NCBI GenBank assembly: GCA_964437185.1
Contig: CAYTFU010000003.1
Coordinates: 39,540-103,539 of the forward strand
Reading direction: 5' to 3'
Origin: UBA10103 sp964437185
Lineage (GTDB): Bacteria; Patescibacteriota; Minisyncoccia; Phycocordibacterales; UBA2100
DNA length: 64,000 nt
The translations under genes were made by a program, and so were the position numbers. The notes beneath the pieces were generated by a model that did not search any database, was not told where the DNA came from, and saw only the letters and a list, made by a program, of their open reading frames with translations. Below are positions 22,476 to 31,103 of this stretch, in pieces. Position 1 is the first letter of the stretch; each line of letters begins with the position of its first letter.

Positions 22476-24260
22476 CTATCCTTCTCGCACGACTTTCAGA
22501 AAGACGTCGTGTGGAATATCTACCTTGCCGCGAGCAAGCATTTTCTTTTTCCCTTTTTTCTGTTTTTCTCGCAATTTCATCTTTCGCGTAATGTCGCCTC
22601 CGTAGAGATATCCCGTCACATCTTTGCGCATGGCAGATTTGCGACGCGACGCGATGATTCGCCCCATGGTCTTCGCCTGAATTTTGAGTTCAAACATTTG
22701 GCGCGGAAGCAATTTCTCAAGCTTTTCTACCATCGCCTCTGCTTCATGCTGTACCCGACGGCGCGACACGATGCGCGCAAAAGCGGGCACGGGCTCTTCT
22801 GCGACAAGTATATCGAGGCGGACCACATCCGCGTTGCGCATACCGAGTAATTCGTAGGAGAGCGACGCAAAGCCGCTCGACACACTCTTGAGTCGGTCGA
22901 AGAAACCTCGCATGAGTTCGCGCAACGGCATTTCGGCCGCGAGGCGCGTTTTTCCATCGGGAAGTGTCTCGGTTTCGCCGACCACCGCTTCGTGATCGTA
23001 GAGAAGCTGCGTAATCACTCCGAGATGTTCGGGTGGTGAAATTACAAATACTTTCGCCCACGGTTCATGGACTTCTTTTGCGGTACCGTCGTCGGGAAAG
23101 CGTGCGGGCGAGTATATATGTTCTATCTCGCCGTTTGCTTTTACGATCTCATAGACGGTTGTGGGCATGGTTACGACGAGTTCGAGAGAAAATTCCCGCC
23201 GTAAACGCTCGATCACGATCTCGAGATGAAGCATGCCGAGGAATCCGCAACGAAAACCTTTGCCCATCACACCTGAGGACTCTTCTTCATACGAAAGCGA
23301 CGAGTCCGAGAGACGGAGGCGCTCCAGCGATTGCCGCACGATTGTGAGATCGTCTTGGCTCTCTGGATACACGCTTGCCCAAATGACAGGCGTGGGGGAA
23401 CGATATCCAAAAAGACCCGGCGCGGGATTTCGAACCGACGTCACGGTATCTCCCACAGACGCGATTCCAGGCTTCTTAATGCCGGTAACCACGTACCCGA
23501 TTTCCCCTTCGTGTATTCGCTCGGTTGGTCGCTCCTCGGGCATAAGAACTCCGACTTCAAGCGCGACGAAATCCGCCTCTCCCGCAACGAGCCGCAGGGA
23601 ATCGCCCTTGGCGATGGAGCCTCCAAATACGCGCATAAAAACGATCACGCCGCGGTGATCGGAGTATCCAAAATCAAACACAAGCGCCTGCACACCCGTA
23701 TTTGCAGGTACCGGTGCGGGTATATTCTCTACAATAGCGTTTAACACTTCTACGACTCCCGCACCCGTCTTCCCCGAGGCGCGCAAGACTTCCGATTCCG
23801 GACATTTGAGCAGGAGCGCGAGTTCACTCACGATGTCGTCTACGCGCGCGTGAGGGGCATCAATCTTCGAAACAATAGGAATAATTTTTAGATTCAGTTC
23901 CTGTGCGACTGAAAGTACGGAAAGCGTTTGTGCCTCCACCCCTTGCGTCGAGTCTACGAGCAAAAGCACGCCTTCGACGGCGGTGAGCGCGCGCGACACT
24001 TCGTATGCAAAATCCACGTGCCCGGGCGTGTCGATGAGGTTGAGTATGTATTCCTCTCCCTTATGATTCCACTTCATCCGCACCGGCTGCATTTTGATCG
24101 TAATGCCGCGTTCACGCTCCAAATCCATCCGGTCGAGCACTTGCTCCTGCATGCGACGCGGCTCGATCGTGCCCGTAAGTTCAAGCATGCGATCAGCCAG
24201 CGTCGATTTGCCGTGGTCGATATGAGCAATAATACTAAAATTTCTAATTCGTGAAGACAT
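22476..24260 (-). CDS. lepA: Elongation factor 4 (LepA)
   Basis: The 594-residue GTPase has the G1 loop AHIDHGKSTLADR, switch/G2 RGITIK, G3 DTPGHVDF and G4 SKID. The EF-4-specific C-terminal domain ends IKMRKDVTGYLYGGDITRKMKLREKQKKGKKKM. EF-4 acts on ribosomes to remodel or back-translocate tRNAs under stress. It begins 3 bp after the murJ stop on the same strand, so the two are co-transcribed. No Shine-Dalgarno sequence is visible. Confidence 0.97.
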   Translation of the reverse strand: MSSRIRNFSIIAHIDHGKSTLADRMLELTGTIEPRRMQEQVLDRMDLERERGITIKMQPVRMKWNHKGEEYILNLIDTPGHVDFAYEVSRALTAVEGVLLLVDSTQGVEAQTLSVLSVAQELNLKIIPIVSKIDAPHARVDDIVSELALLLKCPESEVLRASGKTGAGVVEVLNAIVENIPAPVPANTGVQALVFDFGYSDHRGVIVFMRVFGGSIAKGDSLRLVAGEADFVALEVGVLMPEERPTERIHEGEIGYVVTGIKKPGIASVGDTVTSVRNPAPGLFGYRSPTPVIWASVYPESQDDLTIVRQSLERLRLSDSSLSYEEESSGVMGKGFRCGFLGMLHLEIVIERLRREFSLELVVTMPTTVYEIVKANGEIEHIYSPARFPDDGTAKEVHEPWAKVFVISPPEHLGVITQLLYDHEAVVGETETLPDGKTRLAAEMPLRELMRGFFDRLKSVSSGFASLSYELLGMRNADVVRLDILVAEEPVPAFARIVSRRRVQHEAEAMVEKLEKLLPRQMFELKIQAKTMGRIIASRRKSAMRKDVTGYLYGGDITRKMKLREKQKKGKKKMLARGKVDIPHDVFLKVVREG

Positions 24261-24263
24261 ACG

Positions 24264-25973
24264 TTATTGAGGTCCCGTGAGACTTCCCTCTTCAGCAGAA
24301 GCAACGACCGCCACGCCGCGCGGCGTCGATAGCGACTTACGCCATAGGCGATCGTGAATGGCGGAAGCGTTGTCTTTAAATTCACTGTTGCCGAGGAGCC
24401 AATATACAAGAGCGCACGACAGAATACCACACATACCGCCGATAAAGCCTCGAGACAAGACTGAGAGCGTTGTCGAGGCGAGCGAAATGGGACCTATCGC
24501 CCCCAGCACAACGTACGTGACCGCACCTCCCACGAGCGCCGCAAACGCACTTTCACTCCACGATTGTATAACCTGCTGGAAAAACCCTCTGAACGTGCGC
24601 TCAAAATGGAGAAGCAGCACGAGCGTGCTCACAATCGCAACCAACGAATACGCAAACGCGAGTGTGAGAATGCTACTTCCCGGAACTCCGGTCACGCGCA
24701 AGATTTCCTGCCCCACGAGCATGAGCAACTCGTTCTGAAAAAAACCGATAAGCACAGCGCTGAGAGCAACGGTTGCGACGGCCGTCCCCGCCGCAACGGC
24801 AAATGGTACAAGCGTGCGGCCAGCAGCGTAGTACCCACGGACAAGAAGCAGCGTGAGGCTCTGAAAGACAAGCGATACGGCGAGCAGCCCAAATGCCGCA
24901 GCGGTGAGCCGCGTGTCAGTCCAGTCAAACGATCCAGCGCCAAGCACCACCCGCACCATGTGTGCGCGCAAAACGATGATCAGCGCGGTAATCGGAAGCG
25001 ACCAAAAGAATATGTGCCGCGCGGCAGTTGCAATGTGCGATATGAAAGCGCTTTGCTCTCCGCGCGCCATAGCCGCTGCCAAGGTCGGAAATGCCGCGAC
25101 GGAATACGATGCGCCCACAATGGCCAAAGGTACCGCTTGAAGGTTGTACGCAAACATGAACACCGCGATAGACCCAGAAGCGAGCAATCCCGCAAGCGCC
25201 GTAAGACCGAGAAAGGTGATTTGATTCATCGAAAGTGCAAAAGCGCGCGGTACGGATATCCGGACAGTTTCGGCGATTGCTCTCATATCCAGCGTGCGCG
25301 GCATTGCGTGAAAGAATCCATCTCCAAACGTCGTGGGTATTTGAATCGCGAAGTGCAAAAAGGCCCCTAGGACGACACCTATAGCCAATCCGGCTGCGCC
25401 CCACAACGGATACAACACCAGCACTCCAACGATGATGCCGAGATTGTAGAGAAGTGGCGAAAGCGCATAGAGGGCGTAGCGATGTCGCGCCTGAGTTATT
25501 GCCGCACAAATGTTTGAAAAGCCCAGAAAAATCGGCTGAAGCAGCATGATGCGCGTGAGCAATAAGAGATCGGTATCGGCGGACATAAGCTGCGGGAAAA
25601 AGAGCTGGAGCAATGCTGGGGCCGCGATGTACGCAATAATCGAAACGATAATTGCGAGTGTGGAAAATCCAGCAAGAATGGTGTCGATATATTTTTTCTG
25701 CGCGTCAGGAGCTCGCTTGGCCAGCTCTGGAATAAGCACATAGACCGAGACGAGTGCGCCAATCGCGACGAAAATAATGTCGGGTATTCGAAATGCCGCG
25801 TAATACACATCAAGCGTTGCTGACGCGCCAAACGCACTTGCCAGCATGCGGTCGCGCAGGAGGGCGAGAAGCGACGAAAGAAGAGCGGATGACGCGAGAA
25901 TGTAAACAGCAATGTGCAGGCCTCGGACTTCGTAAGAGAGAAATTTAAACGCCCGCCCCGTTAGAGCGATCAT
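24264..25973 (-). CDS. murJ: Lipid II flippase MurJ
   Basis: The 569-residue protein has about 14 membrane helices. The MATE-like MurJ landmarks include LLSSLLALLRDRMLASAFGAS near the N-terminus, a cytoplasmic loop with ARHRYALYALSPLLYN, and SRGFIGGMCGI late. MurJ moves lipid-linked peptidoglycan precursor across the membrane. The tail of about 35 residues after the last helix is hydrophilic. It is the first gene before lepA. Confidence 0.93.
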   Translation of the reverse strand: MIALTGRAFKFLSYEVRGLHIAVYILASSALLSSLLALLRDRMLASAFGASATLDVYYAAFRIPDIIFVAIGALVSVYVLIPELAKRAPDAQKKYIDTILAGFSTLAIIVSIIAYIAAPALLQLFFPQLMSADTDLLLLTRIMLLQPIFLGFSNICAAITQARHRYALYALSPLLYNLGIIVGVLVLYPLWGAAGLAIGVVLGAFLHFAIQIPTTFGDGFFHAMPRTLDMRAIAETVRISVPRAFALSMNQITFLGLTALAGLLASGSIAVFMFAYNLQAVPLAIVGASYSVAAFPTLAAAMARGEQSAFISHIATAARHIFFWSLPITALIIVLRAHMVRVVLGAGSFDWTDTRLTAAAFGLLAVSLVFQSLTLLLVRGYYAAGRTLVPFAVAAGTAVATVALSAVLIGFFQNELLMLVGQEILRVTGVPGSSILTLAFAYSLVAIVSTLVLLLHFERTFRGFFQQVIQSWSESAFAALVGGAVTYVVLGAIGPISLASTTLSVLSRGFIGGMCGILSCALVYWLLGNSEFKDNASAIHDRLWRKSLSTPRGVAVVASAEEGSLTGPQ

Positions 25974-26095
25974 ACTACGGTTTTAATAAGTAAAATATTT
26001 AAAAGTCGCAAATCTGGAACACGCTCTAACGGGGCAAGATTCATCATATCTATTCAGTCAGAAATACCGCCATATTCATGCGGATGGTATCACAC

Positions 26096-26130
26096 TACAC
26101 ACAAACCCGCCGTGAGGCGGGGTTGTGTGT
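26096..26130 (-). terminator. Hairpin at the 3' end of RNase P RNA
   Basis: ACACACAACCCCGCC pairs with GGCGGGTTTGTGTGT around TCAC. It directly follows the RNA's closing helix on the minus strand. Confidence 0.7.
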
Positions 26131-26630
26131 TTCTGCGTAATGAGCCGGATTCTGTGCCGATTCTGTCCACCGCAGGTGGTTACAGAATCGAGCATCCTGC
26201 GAAGCCTTGGCGAAGCAGGATAGTACCATAGTACTTCTCCGCTAAAGCTACGAAGCATACTCGATTTTGCAACTGCCTGCGGCAGGCAAAATCGGTAGCA
26301 ACCATGTATCTAGCCCCGAGATTGCTCGCGGGGTCGAGCGACTCTCCCGTGAGATATCCAATTGGTGTATCCCATGGGCACGGTCTTGCACGCGGGTAGG
26401 ATTTTTGCCGTTGCACCCCCAACGTCTCCATTGGGGCTAATGCGATGAGATGACATCTCATCGCATCCCCTTGCTTCTCAGCTTGGGCGTCTCTGTTCGC
26501 ATCCCTAGGATTACCCCGGCGGGCGTTACCCGCTACCGTCCTCCACCTTCCTTTCGAAACGTGGGCGTGTCCGGACTTTCCTAACCATCTCTCCGAAGAT
26601 CGATGGCTCAGCTGCCTAACGCAGAGAACC
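26131..26630 (-). ncRNA. rnpB: RNase P RNA
   Basis: Read on the minus strand, the sequence has the conserved core AGGAAAGTCCGGACACGCCC, GGGTAACGCCCG, GAACAGAGACGCCC, the ACCGTGCCC region and the closing ACAGAATCCGGCTCATTACG. The ends pair (CTGCGT with ACGCAG) as helix P1. At about 500 nt it is longer than usual because of added hairpins. One of these is a near-perfect 27-nt palindrome at 26440-26466, and others contain CCTGCCGCAGG and CCACCTGCGGTGG. It is the catalytic subunit that matures tRNA 5' ends. Confidence 0.93.
26440..26466. repeat. Palindrome within RNase P RNA, shared with mutY
   Basis: Two 13-nt arms (ATGCGATGAGATG and complement) surround a single A. Twenty-four of these bases recur exactly at 46214-46237 inside the MutY-like gene. 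Confidence 0.85.
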
Positions 26631-26643
26631 ATTCTACTGCATA

Positions 26644-26672
26644 TTGACAAAATCATCAAGTAATAGTATAAA
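26644..26672 (+). promoter_or_regulatory. Consensus promoter of the small membrane gene
   Basis: TTGACA (26644-26649), a 17-bp spacer and TATAAA (26667-26672). Transcription would start near 26679, leaving a leader of about 25 nt with GGGGGA. Confidence 0.75.
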
Positions 26673-26703
26673 TAATTTTAGAATAACAACGGGGGATACG
26701 ATC

Positions 26704-26895
26704 ATGCGTTCGCCTATGCAGAAAAGGGCGGTGAAGGCCGCTATGTGGGTGGCGGTACTCGGATTAGCTTTGGCAGTACTAGGGCTCATGCTTTGGCCTT
26801 ACGCCTCCTCGCTGGGGGCTCCGGTACTTTTTATAGTCCCGTTCCTAATCTTCGTCTTGGCTTTATTATGCTGGGGTTTGAGCCGGGAGGATTAA
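26704..26895 (+). CDS. Small two-helix membrane protein
   Basis: The 63-residue protein has a basic start (MRSPMQKRAVKAA), two hydrophobic helices (about 14-34 and 39-58) and the tail SRED. It has its own strong promoter, a GGGGGA Shine-Dalgarno sequence and a terminator, so it is a complete single-gene unit. I recognise no family. Confidence 0.65.
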   Translation: MRSPMQKRAVKAAMWVAVLGLALAVLGLMLWPYASSLGAPVLFIVPFLIFVLALLCWGLSRED

Positions 26896-26898
26896 ACT

Positions 26899-26955
26899 GC
26901 CCGACGAACGAGAAAGTAGCCCTGCGGCACTTTCTTCCGTCGGGCTCTTTCTTTT
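26899..26955 (+). terminator. Intrinsic terminator with nested stem
   Basis: GCCCGACG pairs with CGTCGGGC. Inside, AGAAAGT pairs with ACTTTCT. The T-rich tail TCTTTCTTTTTT follows. Confidence 0.85.
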
Positions 26956-26966
26956 TTATCGCTCAC

Positions 26967-29324
26967 TTAGATGATCTCGCACGTCCCTCCCGCGCACGCC
27001 AATTCCTTCGCTTGTTCGGTCTCGTCGGTGCGCTCGTACACAATGAGCTTCGAGTAATCGATGACCGGGAACTTCGCAGCAAGTGCCTCGTACGTCTTTT
27101 TGTCGATCGTCTCGTACGGTGCGAGGCGATACACGTGATTCTCGCGCGGGAGGAATGAGAGGCCGCCGATTATGTCCCAATTGTCCGAGATCCAGGCGAC
27201 CACTGCTACCCATTCTTCGTCGCCGACAGAAATCGTCGCGGAAGGATTGTGTTCGGTGAAGTTGAGCTTGACCATCTTCCAATATTCGAGCTGCTGAATT
27301 GCGGTCAGATCATTTTTGAATACCGATCCGCTCGGCGCCTTCACCGGAAATTCAAGGACAAAGGTACTCGCGTCGTGGGCCTGTTGCCCGACTTCGGGAT
27401 GAGCTTGTACGCCCTGATCACGCATCATCTTGTAGAGCGAGTCCGTCGCAGAGATACGGACGCGGCGGATGTAGTACTGCGAATGACGTGGGTGAATACC
27501 CGAAGAGCAGTTGAAGGTCTGGGACACAGTGCCCGATGGCTTCACGCAAGTAATCGAGCTGGACGGATTGACGCCAAACCGCTTCGCGTACATTGCATTG
27601 GTGCGCTTCGTCGCCTCACGCATTTTTCGCATGACCTTTGGATCGCGAACGGCCGGGCAATCCCACTGACCGGTGATCGAGACGCCGAGCAAACGCTCTG
27701 CCTCACAATTCTCCTGCCAATCCTTCGAAATGTAGTTGAACTTCGTGAGTGTGGACTGGTAGGTACCGAGAAGCGTCGCGAGACGAGCTTTGCGAAGAAG
27801 CGAAACTTCCGTGTCGTCGGCTCGCGCGATCACCTCAGAGAGATTACAAAACTGCTTTGATTGAAGAATGATCTCTCCACACGGATTGGTGCCCACCTGG
27901 CCGATGAAGCCGTTTTTCTTGCCATGCTTTTTCTGGAGAAGCGCAATTCGGCGCTCAGGCATTGTCTTTTCGAGCGAGCCTCGATTGAAGATGCCTCTCT
28001 CACCCGTACCGCTCTTCATAAGCGCCACCCACTCATCCATAAGCTCAGCATTCGTGGGCTTCATCTCATAAACGGCGGAATTGTTGGCAACGGATCGGTA
28101 TGGATCAGTGAGGAAAAATTGTCCTTTCTTTGCGTCTCGAATCTCTACGTCGTCGAGATCAGAAAGCGAGATCATTGCGGTGCGGCGCACGCCGCCCGCG
28201 ACCACGCACTCACCGATCTTACAGATGATGTCGTGCGCGTCGATGTTGCGAAGGCGCCTTCCCTGTCGGCGAAGAATGCGCTCGCGCGCAAAGGCAAGCA
28301 AGCTGCGCAGCGGCTCGGGGCCGGAAGCCTTGCCTCCCATCGTCTTCAAGCGCGCGCCTGCGGGGCGAATCAAAGAAAAATCAAATTCAATGTCTTTGCC
28401 CGAGTACCATGCTTTGAGTCCGAGCGTGAGCGCGTCGCACCAACCCTCTTTCGTATCAACGACAACGTGCGTCCCCAATTTTTCTCCTGTCTGCTTTTCA
28501 ATTTGCGGAAGCTGCTGCACGTTTTGACTCTCGACGGCGTATCCGACACCACATCCCTGCATCGAGAGATACATAATCTCGGCAAAATCTTCGAGCTTCA
28601 CCGGCGCGGTGAAGGAGCAGTTGTAGAAACACGTGTTGCACTTGCGAGCGGGACCACCGGCAAACTGCATCGCGCGCATGCTCGGCATCACCTCTTGATT
28701 CAAAATCGCTTGGCGAATTTCCGCATACTCTTTTTTGCTGAGCTTGTCGCCAAGATTTTCTTTCATAAATCCAACGTAGCGATCGACGGTCTCGATCCAC
28801 GTCTCGCGTCGCTGCTCGCTCTCGATCCACCGCGCGTAAGTGCGCAAATAGATAAATTCTCCGAGCGCGTTGTTTTTGAAATACTGCTTACTCTCTTCCG
28901 CGAGCTTCTTCACATGCTCCGGCACCTCACCCTGCTCCTTGCGAAGCTTGGATCGCTCCGCGCGATACAAAATGTACGCCTTTGCGGTCGCCACGTAATC
29001 AGAGAGTATGAGCTGCCGCTCCACTTCGTCTTGGCACCCTTCGACGGTCGGTAAAAAGTTCTTGTACGTCTTCGCAATGCGCATCATTTCGCTCGCCACC
29101 TTGTGCGCGACAACAGTCGCCTCATCAGAAGATCCTTCATTTGAAGCGATCATCGCCTTATGAATCACGCCGACTATTTTTGGGAAATCAAACGGCACAA
29201 TTCGTCCGTCGCGCTTCTGTATCTGAGATAAATATTTTTTGTACACTCGAATCGCAGCACTATCACTCGCTGCGGGGGCGACCTTTGCTCTCACCAAACG
29301 TGTTGTGGCTCTTGTCATGCGCAT
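26967..29324 (-). CDS. nrdJ: Class II (adenosylcobalamin-dependent) ribonucleotide reductase
   Basis: The 785-residue protein starts with an ATP-cone (about 25-115: RDGRIVPFDFPKIVGVIHKAM). The RTPR-type catalytic barrel follows, with KCNTCFYNC, CGVGYAVES, TNPCGEIIL (radical-site Cys and Glu), KPSGTVSQTFNCSSGIHPRHS, and the C-terminal shuttle pair CAGGTC. It makes deoxynucleotides without oxygen and needs coenzyme B12. It stands alone, and no B12 synthesis or cobalamin riboswitch was seen here. The terminator of the small upstream gene lies next to its stop. Confidence 0.93.
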   Translation of the reverse strand: MRMTRATTRLVRAKVAPAASDSAAIRVYKKYLSQIQKRDGRIVPFDFPKIVGVIHKAMIASNEGSSDEATVVAHKVASEMMRIAKTYKNFLPTVEGCQDEVERQLILSDYVATAKAYILYRAERSKLRKEQGEVPEHVKKLAEESKQYFKNNALGEFIYLRTYARWIESEQRRETWIETVDRYVGFMKENLGDKLSKKEYAEIRQAILNQEVMPSMRAMQFAGGPARKCNTCFYNCSFTAPVKLEDFAEIMYLSMQGCGVGYAVESQNVQQLPQIEKQTGEKLGTHVVVDTKEGWCDALTLGLKAWYSGKDIEFDFSLIRPAGARLKTMGGKASGPEPLRSLLAFARERILRRQGRRLRNIDAHDIICKIGECVVAGGVRRTAMISLSDLDDVEIRDAKKGQFFLTDPYRSVANNSAVYEMKPTNAELMDEWVALMKSGTGERGIFNRGSLEKTMPERRIALLQKKHGKKNGFIGQVGTNPCGEIILQSKQFCNLSEVIARADDTEVSLLRKARLATLLGTYQSTLTKFNYISKDWQENCEAERLLGVSITGQWDCPAVRDPKVMRKMREATKRTNAMYAKRFGVNPSSSITCVKPSGTVSQTFNCSSGIHPRHSQYYIRRVRISATDSLYKMMRDQGVQAHPEVGQQAHDASTFVLEFPVKAPSGSVFKNDLTAIQQLEYWKMVKLNFTEHNPSATISVGDEEWVAVVAWISDNWDIIGGLSFLPRENHVYRLAPYETIDKKTYEALAAKFPVIDYSKLIVYERTDETEQAKELACAGGTCEII

Positions 29325-29428
29325 GTTCGACTACACCTCTCTATTAATCCCCTTGTCTATTGAATCGGAGATATATTGTACTCCTCCAGTGGTCGATTTG
29401 GGAGCAGAAAAAACTGTGGAAAACTCCC

Positions 29429-29905
29429 TTAAAGTCGCACAATATCGCCTATCGCTATTTTATGTTGATCTGTATAGCCCGCCGGAAGCTCCAAAACGTA
29501 GCGCACAGGCAGAGGGGGCTCAAAACTCGTGGGATACGTGCTCGGGGACACACTTTTTGCAATATGTACAATCTTTCCTTCCGCTGAGATCCACACGATG
29601 TCGATAGAAAAGAGCATATCCTTCATCCAAAAGGCATACACGCCATCTTCCGGAAAAACGAAAAGCATTCCTTCGTCTGGTTCGAGCCCACCTCTTCCAC
29701 TCAAACCCTTCTGTCGCAACTCCGGCGTGTCGACGACGGTAACTCTAATTGCAGCGCCATTCAGATAGATAGTTTCCTGGCTCGCATTCGCCTCGCCTCC
29801 TGTCTGCTTGCCTACGTCAACGGGATTCCTGGCGATGCCCGTGATCCACAGAAGAAGCGTAAAAAAAACTACGCCCGCGCACGTCAGTACGATACTGCGC
29901 CACAT
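29429..29905 (-). CDS. DUF192 family exported protein
   Basis: The 158-residue product has a membrane anchor or signal (about 3-25). The DUF192 domain contains TPELRQKGLSGRGGLEPDEGMLFVFPEDGVYAFWMKDMLFSIDI and VLELPAGYTDQHKI. The family's function is unknown. The start at 29905 is chosen because the anchor follows; an upstream in-frame start would overlap the glycosyltransferase gene. It is the last gene after otsA and the glycosyltransferase. Confidence 0.85.
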   Translation of the reverse strand: MWRSIVLTCAGVVFFTLLLWITGIARNPVDVGKQTGGEANASQETIYLNGAAIRVTVVDTPELRQKGLSGRGGLEPDEGMLFVFPEDGVYAFWMKDMLFSIDIVWISAEGKIVHIAKSVSPSTYPTSFEPPLPVRYVLELPAGYTDQHKIAIGDIVRL

Positions 29906-29945
29906 GAATGCCAATCCTACACTATTGATCGCGTCTGCGCGCGGC

Positions 29946-31091
29946 TTATTTGTGCGATGCGACGATCCGCTCGTACACATTGAGATAGGAATCCGTCATC
30001 CTCTGAATGGTGAAGTGGTCTATAACTCGCTTTCGACAAGCGTGCCGCATTGCTTTGTACTCCCTCGGATCCAAATCATAGATTTTTTGGACAGCCTCGC
30101 GCAACCCTTCCACGCCTGTTTTTTTGATAATCCAGTCTCCGCGAACATTTGCTTCGGAAGAATTCACTATAAAACCTGTTACTCCATCTTCGACAACTTC
30201 AGGTATTGATCCGCGAGCAAACGCTACAACGGGCGTGCCGCAGCTCATGGCTTCAATAAGTACGAGGCCAAACTGCTCCTCGCATGATACGGGCAAGAAA
30301 AACAACTTGCTTTCTTGGTAGTGTCGGATGAGCTGGTGTCGGTTGAGATCTGTCTCGATTGTGATTTGTGAAGCAGAATCTTGGGTACCAACCTGGCCGA
30401 GAACTGATTCTTGATACCACTGGGCATGTTCTCTTTTTGGGATTCCAAATAGTCTGGCCTCACGACCAAGATCATGAGCAACAGCAATAGCAATGTCCGC
30501 GCCTTTTTCAGGAATCATACGCCCGGCCCACATTATGCACCTCCCCCCATCGGGGCTAAACCCGAATGTATCTGGATCTATACCGTGATAGATCGTATCC
30601 GCATATCGCAGATCCGGCAGCAATTTTCTCAGCGCATTGCTCGCCGACACAAAGTGCACATGCGGCAATTCTCTGAAAAAACCGAAAAATCTCCGCACGT
30701 AGTCCGCATCATGCATGTTGTGGATAGTGATGATGATTGGTTTTTTGACAAATGGGGCAAAAGGGAGCGCTATATCGCCGTCGCCAATATTTATGTGGTA
30801 TATATCAAAATCATCTTGCATGCCAAACGCCTTAGAGATGAGCGCTTGTTCAAAAAGGATGTGCTTACCGGACGTTGCGAGACTTACGTCCGCCGATGAT
30901 GGAAGGTGATCAATACTTACCGTACGCACCGGGAGCTCTGACGCGCCGGAGGCAAATGCAGTCACATTGAGCGAGGTGCTGCTCAGACGCTTCGCGAGTT
31001 CCTCCGCGTAACTGTAAATAAACACCGCCGTGCCGTTCGGAGTTCCCTTCCTCATATTGAAGTAATTGGAGCAAATCAGCGCGACATTCAT
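29946..31091 (-). CDS. GT4-family glycosyltransferase
   Basis: The 381-residue GT-B enzyme has an N-terminal GT4-like domain (GTAVFIYSYAEELAKRL) and a C-terminal nucleotide-sugar half. The latter has GRMIPEKGADIAIAVA and FFLPVSCEEQFGLVLIEAMSCGTPVVAFARGSIPEVVEDG, with the paired-Glu motif. The donor and acceptor cannot be read from sequence. It follows the sensor-OtsA gene after 12 bp and precedes a DUF192 gene, so it may act in the same envelope or osmolyte process. Confidence 0.88.
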   Translation of the reverse strand: MNVALICSNYFNMRKGTPNGTAVFIYSYAEELAKRLSSTSLNVTAFASGASELPVRTVSIDHLPSSADVSLATSGKHILFEQALISKAFGMQDDFDIYHINIGDGDIALPFAPFVKKPIIITIHNMHDADYVRRFFGFFRELPHVHFVSASNALRKLLPDLRYADTIYHGIDPDTFGFSPDGGRCIMWAGRMIPEKGADIAIAVAHDLGREARLFGIPKREHAQWYQESVLGQVGTQDSASQITIETDLNRHQLIRHYQESKLFFLPVSCEEQFGLVLIEAMSCGTPVVAFARGSIPEVVEDGVTGFIVNSSEANVRGDWIIKKTGVEGLREAVQKIYDLDPREYKAMRHACRKRVIDHFTIQRMTDSYLNVYERIVASHK

Positions 31092-31103
31092 ACTACAAAC
31101 TCG

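Noticed and set aside
24564..25370. 268-codon + strand frame opposite murJ
   Set aside because: It is charged and repetitive, as expected of the antisense of a hydrophobic protein; murJ is intact.
26180..26659. Open frame of 159 codons on the minus strand over the RNase P RNA
   Set aside because: The conserved RNase P core and P1 pairing explain the sequence; the frame is a by-product.
27861..29054. 397-codon + strand frame opposite nrdJ
   Set aside because: It lies wholly antisense to a full-length class II reductase and shows no recognisable motif.
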